In this document: piece after piece, positions 55,690-63,305 of the stretch
Layout of the letters: every line of letters begins with the position of its first letter
Numbering within the stretch: the stretch's first letter is position 1
Origin: Solitalea agri
GTDB lineage: Bacteria > Bacteroidota > Bacteroidia > Sphingobacteriales > Sphingobacteriaceae
Assembly: GCF_023914155.1 (NCBI RefSeq)
Contig: NZ_JAMWYS010000006.1
Coordinates: forward strand, 62,001-126,000
Length of the DNA stretch: 64,000 nt
Direction of reading: 5' to 3'
Program-made: the position numbers and the translations under genes
Notes under the pieces: generated by a model
Seen by the model: only the letters and a program-made list of their open reading frames with translations
Told to the model about the DNA's origin: nothing
The model's database searches: none

Positions 55690-56412
55690 CTACCAAGGTA
55701 AGTCAATATAAGTACGAACCTTAACAGGTTTATTCTTTATTCTTGCAGGTTTCCAATCATTTTTAACTTTATTAATTATTACAAGAGACAAAGAATCCCT
55801 AATTGGATCCAATTTTTGATACAATCTAATATTGAAAAGGGAGCCCTTTTTATTATAATCCACAACTAGTATTACATGCCTATATTGATGAGTTAGACTT
55901 AGTTTTCGTTGATAATCTTTTATCGATGTATTAATATAATTATCAAATACATCCTTCCCTTTCCGATATTCAGGCATATCGTCAGCAAACCAGTACAGGT
56001 CTTTCTCAATCTGTCCTGGTTTCAAGCGTTCAACCCGATATTTTGTTATCGAATCCAATTCATGATAAAAGTCTTTTCCAAAACGTTTAAAAATTACTGA
56101 ATCGCTCAAATGCTTAGAATAACCATTCCATTTTTCAACATATGGAACGCTAATTAAACGATAATTTTCAAACAAGATATTCCTGGAAATAAAACTAGCA
56201 TCAGGGGTTAAGTTCGTATCAAGATGATTAAAGCAAATCAAATTTCCTGATTTACAATCGCTATAAAAGTATTCCCTTTGATAGTATAAGCTCGAATCTG
56301 CTGGAACTGATAGTGGAATACTGTCAGCACTAGGTTCTTTCTTAGATCCAGTTCTTGTACAAGAAAGAATCAAACAAATACAAAGACTTAAGAATAACCA
56401 CCAACTTTTCAT
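55690..56412 (-). CDS. Hypothetical lipoprotein with a TonB-C-terminal-like end
   Basis: A 240-residue lipoprotein (ILSCT, Cys18). The middle is unfamiliar. The last 35 residues (SLVIINKVKNDWKPARIKNKPVKVRTYIDLPW) match the pattern of the TonB C-terminal domain, where W-x-PA...KPV...LPx closes the domain. TonB proteins are normally anchored in the inner membrane by a helix, so a lipid-anchored version is odd. It may be a structural relative used in the periplasm and not an energy transducer. 125 bp separates it from the next lipoprotein gene. Confidence 0.65.
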   Translation of the reverse strand: MKSWWLFLSLCICLILSCTRTGSKKEPSADSIPLSVPADSSLYYQREYFYSDCKSGNLICFNHLDTNLTPDASFISRNILFENYRLISVPYVEKWNGYSKHLSDSVIFKRFGKDFYHELDSITKYRVERLKPGQIEKDLYWFADDMPEYRKGKDVFDNYINTSIKDYQRKLSLTHQYRHVILVVDYNKKGSLFNIRLYQKLDPIRDSLSLVIINKVKNDWKPARIKNKPVKVRTYIDLPW

Positions 56413-56524
56413 AGCTAAACATTTTGCTCCAAACGAAGATATAATTTAACTATTAATATATTTTCATATCTTACTATAACATTTAGAAAAACATATTTTA
56501 AAACATCTAATTCATCTTTTACCC

Positions 56525-57001
56525 ATGACAGAAAACAAAATTTCTATCTCCATTCCTATGGATGATTTCAATGCTGCTTTGAGCAAATTGCAAGAAGTTC
56601 AAACCCTATTAGCGCCTTATTTGGTAGCCCTTTCGTCTGACCAGCGTATGTCCTTACCTAAAATGGGCGACAAAACTTTTTCGTTTGTTGAAAAATCAAT
56701 GCAGTTTGCCCAATCGAAGCCTGAACTGATGCCCGGGTTTATTGATTTAACTGAATGGCAAAAGGATGTTAACGGCCGCAATCAACTAGACCAGTTATTT
56801 AGGTTAGTGGAGCAGTTAGCCAGCAATATTGATGATACGTCCTTGCTTTGTGGAAGTGATGCTTATGTGTCTTCATTAGGTTTCTATAATTCGATAAAAC
56901 AGGCAGCCAAGATGAATGTGCCCAACGCTAAACCTATTTATGACGAATTACAAAAAAGGTTTCCCGGAAGGCCCACAGCCAAACAAGCTGAACCTGTTTA
57001 A
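56525..57001 (+). CDS. Conserved hypothetical protein, mostly helical
   Basis: A 158-residue cytoplasmic protein without signal or membrane segments. It starts TENKISISIPMDDFNAALSKLQEVQTLLAPYLVAL and contains PKMGDKTFSFVEKSMQFAQSKPELMP, then LFRLVEQLASNIDDTSLLCGSDAYVSSLGFYNSIKQAA. I believe similar small proteins occur in other Bacteroidota but cannot give a function. It ends just before a GC-rich terminator and the 21-bp repeat array. Confidence 0.75.
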   Translation: MTENKISISIPMDDFNAALSKLQEVQTLLAPYLVALSSDQRMSLPKMGDKTFSFVEKSMQFAQSKPELMPGFIDLTEWQKDVNGRNQLDQLFRLVEQLASNIDDTSLLCGSDAYVSSLGFYNSIKQAAKMNVPNAKPIYDELQKRFPGRPTAKQAEPV

Positions 57002-57008
57002 CATTAGC

Positions 57009-57040
57009 AAAGCCTGGGTCCAAACCCGGGCTTTGTTCCT
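57009..57040 (+). terminator. Terminator after the helical hypothetical protein
   Basis: An 11-bp stem (57009-57019 with 57024-57034), its single wobble a T-G pair on the plus strand, ends in TTTGTTCCTTTT. It lies directly before the repeat array. Confidence 0.75.
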
Positions 57041-57053
57041 TTTAACTACCTTT

Positions 57054-57284
57054 TACTACCTACCTCGTACTAATTTCTCCTCCGGTGGTATTAAAAAGTA
57101 CCTCATAAGTATTAAGCCCTCTAATTGAGGTACTAAGTTGTAGCTTACTAGTAGTAAGTTCTCCCTTTTAGGTAGTTAATAGTACCTGCCTAAGACTAAT
57201 TAGTACCTCAGAGGTACTAATTAATACTTCAGAGGTAGTAATTAGTACCTCTGAAGTACTAATTTCTCCTTCCAATGATATTCC
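57054..57284. repeat. 21-bp quasi-palindromic minisatellite, 10-11 units in exact phase
   Basis: Units start at 57054, 57075, 57096 and every 21 bp to 57243 (a poorer one at 57264), with no indels. The core consensus is TAGTACCTCnGAGGTACTA; the best three (57201-57263) differ at few positions and the one centred on 57210 is part of a 27-bp perfect palindrome. Older units keep only one half. One plus frame and one minus frame both read the heptapeptide (I/L)-S-T-S-E-V-L, interrupted by stops. It is not a CRISPR: there are no unique spacers. Binding array, iteron-like element or decayed heptad-repeat coding sequence are the options. Confidence 0.85.
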
Positions 57285-57372
57285 TTGTTATTTCAGGATA
57301 CTATGCAGAAAACAACGATCCTATATTGCTCTCCATTATAAAACAACAATACCACCCTGTTTACAAAGGTGG

Positions 57373-57470
57373 TATTGCTGTTACATTTATCACTTCTCAT
57401 CGGGTCACAAACCCTTGTAATCATTTGCAGTTTGAAGAGACGCTACGCTAACTCAAACAACGCCGGGGGC
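57373..57470 (+). repeat. Dispersed ~98-bp hairpin repeat, copy A (diverged)
   Basis: It shares with copies B and C the segments TTGCTGTTAC, a CGGGTC...ACCC stem region, ATCATTTGCAGTTTGAAGAG, ACGCTACGCTAACT and CAAACAACG. The final hairpin has lost three bases (arms GTTTGA/TCAAAC). Its end supplies the last five codons and stop of the minus-strand orphan gene at 57453. A separate 9-bp hairpin (57348-57356 with 57368-57376) lies at its left border. Confidence 0.75.
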
Positions 57471-58235
57471 CATTTTACTCAATGCTTCATCTCCAATAAG
57501 AAACTTCATTTCATCAACAACGTCATCTCTATCTCTATCTTTTGCATTAATGTTAACAGATACTTTAGATGTATCAATATTGATTGATATCAGAAATTCA
57601 CCTGATTTATTGCCTATCTGCACTATTTCATTTGACAACCATTTTATCTTAAAAAATATTTGCTCAAGTATATATGGCAGATAAGCAATTTCACCTACAT
57701 ATATCTGTTTATTATTTTTCGTACTAAGATCAAATACGCTTAAATAAACCTCTGAGAGAGGAAGATCAAATTTTACAACCAATTGAGAGCTAATCCTTCT
57801 TTTTTTATTTTCTATTTCTTTTGTCAATGGAACCAATTTCCTTTTTACTAGCTCATTGATATCAGAAAGTACATCATTTAAAGAAGGCAACCCAGAATTA
57901 TTAAATAGGTAATTCAGAGAATCATTTGTTATTTCAGACAAAAATAGAATTCGTTCATCCAAGGTCGACTCTCTAAATTTTCTTACATTAAATTCTCTCT
58001 TTAGTACACTCACCGGCTCACGTTTATCCCCTTGTATAAGCAATAAATCTGATTTTAATATACCATCGTTTTCGTCAAGCAACTGAATAACAAACTTCCT
58101 GGTAAAATTAGTATTCACGACACCAATCTTTATTAAAAACCATTTTGTTACGTAATTTGCTATTAGATTAAACTCTTTATTAAAATCTTTGGAACAACTT
58201 ATCCCTAAAGAAATCTGTATGTTTATCAACTTCAT
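57453..58235 (-). CDS. Orphan hypothetical protein flanked by hairpin repeats
   Basis: A 260-residue protein I do not recognise. The ATG at 58235 (MKLINIQISLGISC) is preferred over 58316, whose extra 27 residues would translate the hydrophobic read-through of intergenic sequence. It is rich in Lys, Asn and Ile, lower in GC than its neighbours, and predicted alpha/beta; the region NNSGLPSLNDVLSDINELVKRKLVPLTKEIENKKRR looks helical. There is no signal peptide. Copies of a dispersed repeat lie on both sides, and copy A provides its stop codon. Composition and setting suggest an acquired gene. Confidence 0.6.
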   Translation of the reverse strand: MKLINIQISLGISCSKDFNKEFNLIANYVTKWFLIKIGVVNTNFTRKFVIQLLDENDGILKSDLLLIQGDKREPVSVLKREFNVRKFRESTLDERILFLSEITNDSLNYLFNNSGLPSLNDVLSDINELVKRKLVPLTKEIENKKRRISSQLVVKFDLPLSEVYLSVFDLSTKNNKQIYVGEIAYLPYILEQIFFKIKWLSNEIVQIGNKSGEFLISINIDTSKVSVNINAKDRDRDDVVDEMKFLIGDEALSKMAPGVV

Positions 58236-58423
58236 ATTATAAATGAAATGTAGGATAATGTCTGCCCAAACCAGCTCTGCAAAGGTTATCTGAAGTCTTA
58301 GCGCAGCGAGAATCATATCGCAAATAAAACCCGGGACTTTGTCCGACTGACTCCACCTAATTCTAACTACGTCACAAACGCTAATTCTATTCTCATTGCA
58401 TTATGACTTTCGACTACAATCGG
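58236..58423. other. Intergenic stretch before the tandem repeats
   Basis: About 190 bp without a gene. It presumably holds the promoter of the orphan gene on the minus strand. I see no clear operator; a short GC-richer patch at 58292-58315 shares a few words with the nearby repeats. Nothing else supported. Confidence 0.4.
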
Positions 58424-58521
58424 TCTTGCTGTTACTTTTATCGCTTATCACCGGGTCTAAGACCCTCGGTATCATTTGCAGTTTGAAGAGACGCTATGCT
58501 AACTCTTCAAACAACGTAGGG
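58424..58521 (+). repeat. Dispersed ~98-bp hairpin repeat, copy B
   Basis: It carries two hairpins: CCGGGTCTAAGACCCTCGG-type (GGGTC/GACCC) and a perfect 10-bp stem GTTTGAAGAG ... CTCTTCAAAC around ACGCTATGCTAA. It is immediately followed in tandem by copy C, with a 98-bp period. Confidence 0.85.
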
Positions 58522-58619
58522 TCTTGCTGTTACTTTTATTGCTTATCATCAGGTCAAAGACCCTCGGTTTCATTAGCAGTTTGAAGAGACGCTACGCTAA
58601 CTCTTCAAACAACACCACT
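58522..58619 (+). repeat. Dispersed ~98-bp hairpin repeat, copy C
   Basis: Tandem with copy B and about 90% identical by eye. It keeps both hairpins, with the perfect 10-bp stem GTTTGAAGAG ... CTCTTCAAAC near its right end. Such units resemble REP/BIME-like elements. Confidence 0.85.
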
Positions 58620-58698
58620 GAACACTTACAATAACAAGTAGTCAAACAACACTACTCACACTTATACCATAAAGGGTATACTTAATTGAACATGCATT

Positions 58699-59211
58699 TT
58701 AAACACAATACCATTCAATGGTACTAATATCAACCAATTCAATATTTGTAATTCGATTGATCGTCAAAAGTTGAGTTACCCGCTCAGTGCAAAAAATATG
58801 TAAAGTTTCTTTTGGACAAAAAAAATCTGCCCCATCCCATGTCTCACTTTCAAACTCATATCCTGTAACGAATCCTGATTTTCTAGGTCTATTTAATTCA
58901 CCACATTTACCTAATACTTGAAAACCATAATATTTTTCATTTCTTCCTTCAATAACAATTTCATAACTATTCCAGCCTGTAATTCCAGCTTCTTTCAATA
59001 TTTTATATACTCGTTCAGAAATTGCAAAATTGAAAGGATCTTGAAAATGAGCAATATCATATAATTTTTTTCCTTCACTGACCCTTACTACAAATGGTCC
59101 TTCATAAGAATATTTACCAACCATTAAGTCTTGATCATTATACTTATTCAAAGATTCTACTAATATCTCACCTTTCTTCTGAGCCCATTGAAAACTATAA
59201 AATTTATCCAT
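58699..59211 (-). CDS. Possible Imm11-like (DUF1629) immunity protein, orphan
   Basis: A 170-residue cytoplasmic protein. The spacing of ISERVYKILKEAGITGWNSYEIVIEG, the short YYGFQVLGKC strand, then ETWDGADFFCPKETLHIFCTERVTQLLTINRITNIELVDI fits the Imm11/DUF1629 pattern (a Trp-Gly-Asp-Phe block followed by a C-terminal helix and the TN(I/V)xLxxI end). Members of that family neutralise toxins of polymorphic toxin systems. No toxin gene is adjacent, so it would be an orphan. It sits next to hairpin repeats in the accessory stretch. Family call is from pattern memory only. Confidence 0.5.
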   Translation of the reverse strand: MDKFYSFQWAQKKGEILVESLNKYNDQDLMVGKYSYEGPFVVRVSEGKKLYDIAHFQDPFNFAISERVYKILKEAGITGWNSYEIVIEGRNEKYYGFQVLGKCGELNRPRKSGFVTGYEFESETWDGADFFCPKETLHIFCTERVTQLLTINRITNIELVDISTIEWYCV

Positions 59212-59323
59212 AATTAAAATCCGAACTTCTTCATTAATGCCCCCGGCTCTTATAAGTGTTCACGCAGTGGTCGTTTATAAGTTTAAATAAAACTGAAAAT
59301 TTCGTCTGGCCAATAGCTGTAAA

Positions 59324-59914
59324 TTATTTCTTCAAAATCCCTTTTTCAACGCAATCATTCAGCAAATTTTCAGAATAGCCCCAAATAGCTTTTGACCCAT
59401 CATTGATGACCTTTTTCTTATCATAAACCTGTTGATAGTCGACATTGAACTCTGCCCAGGTTCCACCTTTATTAGAAGCATTCTGAAGCAATGGTTCAAA
59501 CCGGTCCATACTTCTGGCAAACTTAGCTTCATTGGTTTTCCCCTCTTCAAATTCCTCCCAAATGGCAATAAACTCTTCAGCTTGTTCCCTAGGTAACATT
59601 CCAAAAATTCGTTTAGCTGCAATTAGCTCCTCTTTGGTATTGCTATGATCTTTTACTGTATCATAAATAAATGTATCACCGGCATCAATTTCAACAATGT
59701 CATGGATCAACACCATTTTCAACACTTTAAGAACATCTACTGGCTCATTAGCATGTTCGGCCAATACAATGGTCATCATGGCTAAATGCCAGCTATGTTC
59801 AGCGTCATTTTCGTTTCTATCACTATTGAAAAGTTTCGTCCTCCGCTGAATATATTTAATCTTATCAATCTCCTTAATGAAACTGATTTGCTTTAATAAA
59901 TTTTCGTTTTCCAT
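59324..59914 (-). CDS. HD-domain phosphohydrolase (YfbR/HDDC2-like)
   Basis: A 196-residue HD-superfamily enzyme. The ATG at 59914 (MENENLLKQISFI) is preferred over 59956, whose extra 14 residues are not family-like. Metal-binding residues are in NDAEHSWHLAMM and LIHDIVEIDAGDTF, with a distal Asp in ARSMDRFEPLL. The HDDC2/YfbR branch dephosphorylates deoxynucleoside 5'-monophosphates. It is a single-gene unit, 109 bp or more from neighbours on either side. Confidence 0.88.
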   Translation of the reverse strand: MENENLLKQISFIKEIDKIKYIQRRTKLFNSDRNENDAEHSWHLAMMTIVLAEHANEPVDVLKVLKMVLIHDIVEIDAGDTFIYDTVKDHSNTKEELIAAKRIFGMLPREQAEEFIAIWEEFEEGKTNEAKFARSMDRFEPLLQNASNKGGTWAEFNVDYQQVYDKKKVINDGSKAIWGYSENLLNDCVEKGILKK

Positions 59915-59994
59915 CTTTTCAAATAGTTTTAGAACTCCAATTGTCAATAGAAACAATTAGTAACATGGCGAAAATTAAATGAAGAAGTACACAA

Positions 59995-60951
59995 TTACTT
60001 CACCTCCTCAAACCCTTCGCCTACCTGAATACCAAACTTAGCAGCGGCCTGAGCGTTGAAAACGCGTTTGCGCACTTTTACCAGTTCGGGTTTTAAAGTT
60101 TTAATATTTGGATCTTTCAAATAGGCTGCTGCCTGCTCTCCTGCCTGAAAACCCCATTTATACAAATCGGCTCCATAAGCAGCTACAGCTCCACGCTTAA
60201 CCAATCCGGCTTCGCTCGTAAACACCGGCACTCCGGCCTTATTACAACTCTGCAAAATAGTTTCAAACGAGGCAAAAACCGTATTATCGGGCAAAGCAAA
60301 AAAAGCATCTACTTTTTTGGCCAATAATGATTCAACAATCAGCTGGGTTTCGGCCGAATTATTAGCCGGTAAAACTTCCAGTTCAATCCCCAATGCTTTT
60401 GACTGTGCTACAATCCGATTGTAGGCGTCTACCGACTGTGGTTCCGATTGATTATAAATAGCAGCCAGTTTTTTAACCGAAGGCTTTAAGGTTTTGATAA
60501 TAGCAATGGAGGTATCGATATAATTCAGGTCTTCATACACTCCAAACAAATTACCTGGAGGATTCCCCGACTTATCTGTTAAACCAGCCATTTTCGGGCT
60601 CGAAGAAACCATCATAAAAATTGGAATTGTTTTTTCGCGCTGGGCGGTTGTTATGGTTGGAAGGGTGGCATTAGTAGCAATTAACTCCACTTTTTGGCTA
60701 ATAGCATAGTTTATCCCCTGGATTAAGGTTGGAATACTGTTTTGCGCATTGCTGTATACAATGTCAATATTTTTCTTGTCTTCAAAACCGTTTTGTTTCA
60801 AGGCATCATAAAAACCTTGTTTAGCCTGGGCCAGTGTGGCGTCTTCAAAAGCATCAACGAAAGCAATTTTTCGCAAACCCGATTTACTTGTATTAGAAGT
60901 ACATCCGAATAAAAAAATAATAGCACTGAGTAAAAGAATTCCTTTTTTCAT
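59995..60951 (-). CDS. ABC transporter substrate-binding lipoprotein (TrpX/DUF534 type)
   Basis: A 318-residue lipoprotein (FLFGCTS, Cys17) with a two-lobed type I binding-protein fold: IAFVDAFEDATLAQAKQGFYDAL, then NATLPTITTAQREKTIPIFMMVSSSP, VKKLAAIYNQSEPQS and VPVFTSEAGLVKRGAVAAYGADLYKWGFQAGEQAA. This is the ABC_sub_bind (PF04392) family, whose members bind amino acids such as tryptophan or other small ligands. No permease or ATPase gene is next to it, so the transporter partners must be elsewhere or it acts as a sensor. Confidence 0.85.
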   Translation of the reverse strand: MKKGILLLSAIIFLFGCTSNTSKSGLRKIAFVDAFEDATLAQAKQGFYDALKQNGFEDKKNIDIVYSNAQNSIPTLIQGINYAISQKVELIATNATLPTITTAQREKTIPIFMMVSSSPKMAGLTDKSGNPPGNLFGVYEDLNYIDTSIAIIKTLKPSVKKLAAIYNQSEPQSVDAYNRIVAQSKALGIELEVLPANNSAETQLIVESLLAKKVDAFFALPDNTVFASFETILQSCNKAGVPVFTSEAGLVKRGAVAAYGADLYKWGFQAGEQAAAYLKDPNIKTLKPELVKVRKRVFNAQAAAKFGIQVGEGFEEVK

Positions 60952-61119
60952 ACTTAAATAATATGTTTTTTATAGTTTTAGGCTGATTATATTTTAGGCT
61001 TAATTGATGGATATCATTTTAAATCGATATAATTCTGACTTGCTTTGCTCAATAAACTGCCTATAATCGTTGCAGTAAAGATAGTTTTTGCACATTTAAA
61101 TTTTCAACCGCTTTCAAGT

Positions 61120-62265
61120 ATGATTGCAATCAATTCGAAATTGCCTAATGTAGGCGCGTCCATATTTCCGGTGATGACCGGCCTTGCTAATGAATATAAA
61201 GCGGTTAACCTGGCGCAAGGTTTTCCCGACTTCCCTACTTCGCCAAAGCTTATCAGTCTAGTAAATGATTACATGAAAAAAGGAATGAATCAATACGCGC
61301 CGCCTCCTGGTATTTTGCCATTGCGTGAGCGAATTGCCGAAATGACCTTTAACCTTACGGGAAAATCTTATAGTCCTGATAAAGAAATAACGATTACTGC
61401 TGGCGGTACACAAGCTATTTACTCTGTAATTGAGGCTTTGGTTCGCGAAGGAGATGAAGTGATCATTTTCGAACCTGCTTACGATTGTTATGCTCCAAAT
61501 ATAAGAGTACACGGCGGTATTCCTCGTCCTGTTGAGTTAACCCCTCCCGACTATAAAATTGATTGGGAGAATGTTAAAAAACTGATCTCGCATAAAACCC
61601 GAATGATTATGCTGAATACTCCGCATAACCCAACGGGCACAATTTTGAGCAAGAAAGATATTGACGAACTGATCAAAATAACGAAGAATACCGATATTTT
61701 GATTTTAAGTGATGAGGTATACGAGCACATAATCTTCGATGGACAAACCCATCACAGCATGGCTAAATATCCTGTATTGGCTGAACGGAGTTTAATTGTT
61801 TCATCCTTTGGAAAAACATTTCATACCACGGGCTGGCGCATGGGCTATTTATTAGGTCCTGATTATTTAATGGCCGAAATACGAAAACTACAGCAGTATG
61901 CTGTTTATACCTGCATTACTCCTATCCAGTATGCTATTGCCGATTTCATGGCTTCTCCGGAACATTACCTTGAAGTAAAATCAATGTATCAGGAAAAGCG
62001 CGATTACTTTGCAGGTTTAATGAGAAATACTCGTTTTGATCTGTTACCCGTAGCTGGCTCTTATTTCCAAACAGCCCATTACAATAAAATTTCTGAAGAG
62101 GGTGATTATGATTTTGCGGTTCGAATTACCAAGGAGTTCGGGGTAGCCACCATTCCTACTTCAGTATTTTATACCAGCAATGCTGATCATAAGGTAATAC
62201 GCTTTTGCTTTGCTAAAACTGAAGATACATTGCACCGAGCAGTTGACAGATTGATGAAGATATAG
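61120..62265 (+). CDS. PLP-dependent methionine/glutamine-type aminotransferase (YbdL-like)
   Basis: A 381-residue fold-type I aminotransferase. The ATG at 61120 (MIAINSKLPNVGASIFPVM) matches the family start; a start at 61045 would add a 25-residue leader that covers the probable promoter. Blocks are NLAQGFPDFP, TAGGTQAIYSVIEALV, NTPHNPTGT, SDEVYEHIIFDG and SSFGKTFHTTGWRMGY with the PLP-binding Lys. The closest relatives are methionine aminotransferase YbdL and kynurenine aminotransferases. The next gene encodes an omega-amidase; together they form a transaminase/omega-amidase pair for salvage of 2-oxo acids using glutamine. Confidence 0.92.
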   Translation: MIAINSKLPNVGASIFPVMTGLANEYKAVNLAQGFPDFPTSPKLISLVNDYMKKGMNQYAPPPGILPLRERIAEMTFNLTGKSYSPDKEITITAGGTQAIYSVIEALVREGDEVIIFEPAYDCYAPNIRVHGGIPRPVELTPPDYKIDWENVKKLISHKTRMIMLNTPHNPTGTILSKKDIDELIKITKNTDILILSDEVYEHIIFDGQTHHSMAKYPVLAERSLIVSSFGKTFHTTGWRMGYLLGPDYLMAEIRKLQQYAVYTCITPIQYAIADFMASPEHYLEVKSMYQEKRDYFAGLMRNTRFDLLPVAGSYFQTAHYNKISEEGDYDFAVRITKEFGVATIPTSVFYTSNADHKVIRFCFAKTEDTLHRAVDRLMKI

Positions 62266-62343
62266 AAAGTTAATAGTTAATGGTTAATAGTTAATAGTCC
62301 ATGGTCAAGAGATAGAGTTGAATATTCCAATGGTCTATTGACT
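62266..62343. repeat. Simple intergenic repeats
   Basis: GTTAATAGTTAATGGTTAATAGTTAATAG-type short tandem words followed by imperfect repeats of CTATGGTC/CCATGGTC. A similar GTTAATAGTTAATG stretch lies between purK and purE (45208-45240). It is noncoding filler as far as I can see. Confidence 0.5.
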
Positions 62344-62379
62344 ATGAGCTATGGTCTAAATACTTATACTAAAATTAAA

Positions 62380-63165
62380 GTGAAGAACAATCTTACCGTA
62401 ACCACAATACAAACATCCCTTCACTGGGAAAACATTGACGCTAACCTTTCGATGCTTGGTCAAAAAATGCTTGGCATTAAAGAAAAGACCGATTTAATTG
62501 TGTTGCCTGAAATGTTTAGTACTGGTTTTACCATGAACGCGGCTATGCTAGCTGAACAAACCAAAGGCAAAACCGTAAGATGGATGGCAGAAATGGCGGG
62601 CCACATGAATGCTGTAATTACCGGAAGTATTGTTGTTGAAGATCAAAACCGTTTTTATAACCGTTTGATTTGGATGCGCCCCGATGGCAGTTTTGAAACC
62701 TATGACAAGCGACATCTTTTTGGATTGGGCAAAGAAGATGATACTTATTCAGCAGGAACTCAAAAACTTATTGTTGAATTAAATGGCTGGAAGATTTGTC
62801 CAATGATCTGCTACGACCTTCGTTTTCCGGTTTGGGCCAGGAACTTAAAAGATAATCCTTACGACTTATACCTTATTGTTGCCAACTGGCCGGAAAGACG
62901 TTCATTGCATTGGAAAACACTATTACCTGCCAGAGCGGTTGAAAATCAAAGTTATGTTGTTGGACTGAACAGGGTTGGAAATGATGGCAATGAAATTTAT
63001 CATAGCGGCGACAGCATGGTTATAGCCCCGGATGGAACCGTTTTATATCAGAAATCTCATGACGAGGATATTCATTCGCTGGAACTTTCGGGTGAAACAC
63101 TAGAGTTTGTGAGAAGAGCATTTCCTTTTCTTAAAGATCAGGACGGGTTTGAAATACAAATTTAA
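62380..63165 (+). CDS. Omega-amidase, nitrilase superfamily (YafV-like)
   Basis: A 262-residue carbon-nitrogen hydrolase that converts 2-oxoglutaramate or 2-oxosuccinamate to the 2-oxo acid plus ammonia. The catalytic triad is visible as Glu in VLPEMFSTGF, Lys in YDKRHLFG and Cys in MICYDLRFPVW. I choose GTG at 62380 (KNNLTVTTIQTSLHWE), where family similarity begins; ATG at 62344 would translate repeat-like sequence. It lies 114 bp downstream of the aminotransferase that would generate its substrate. Confidence 0.9.
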   Translation: MKNNLTVTTIQTSLHWENIDANLSMLGQKMLGIKEKTDLIVLPEMFSTGFTMNAAMLAEQTKGKTVRWMAEMAGHMNAVITGSIVVEDQNRFYNRLIWMRPDGSFETYDKRHLFGLGKEDDTYSAGTQKLIVELNGWKICPMICYDLRFPVWARNLKDNPYDLYLIVANWPERRSLHWKTLLPARAVENQSYVVGLNRVGNDGNEIYHSGDSMVIAPDGTVLYQKSHDEDIHSLELSGETLEFVRRAFPFLKDQDGFEIQI

Positions 63166-63305
63166 AAGTACAAGTATGACTTACGATTTAAGATTTTAGA
63201 TTGAAGACAGAATTTAAGTACAAAGTTAAAAGTACAAAGTACAATTATGACTTACGATTTTAGATTATAGACTGAAGACTGCGTACTGGAGATTGAGGAC
63301 TGTCT
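63166..63305. repeat. Two diverged ~75-bp direct repeats between convergent genes
   Basis: The words AGTACAA(G/T)TATGACTTACGATTT, AGATT(T/A)TAGA and TGAAGAC occur twice, around 63168-63210 and 63237-63280. Related TTTAGATTTTAAGATGA-type words occur after nuoD (49716-49750). They look like low-complexity intergenic repeats with no coding potential. Confidence 0.5.

Noticed and set aside
56916-57128. 70-codon plus-strand frame running into the repeat array
   Set aside because: It is out of frame with the preceding real gene, crosses its terminator, and its C-terminal half is only translated repeat.
57054-57284. CRISPR array
   Set aside because: Units follow each other without unique spacers and no cas genes are present; it is a tandem minisatellite.
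58236-58316. N-terminal extension of the orphan gene
   Set aside because: The added 27 residues are a hydrophobic read-through of intergenic sequence; the ATG at 58235 gives a more natural start.
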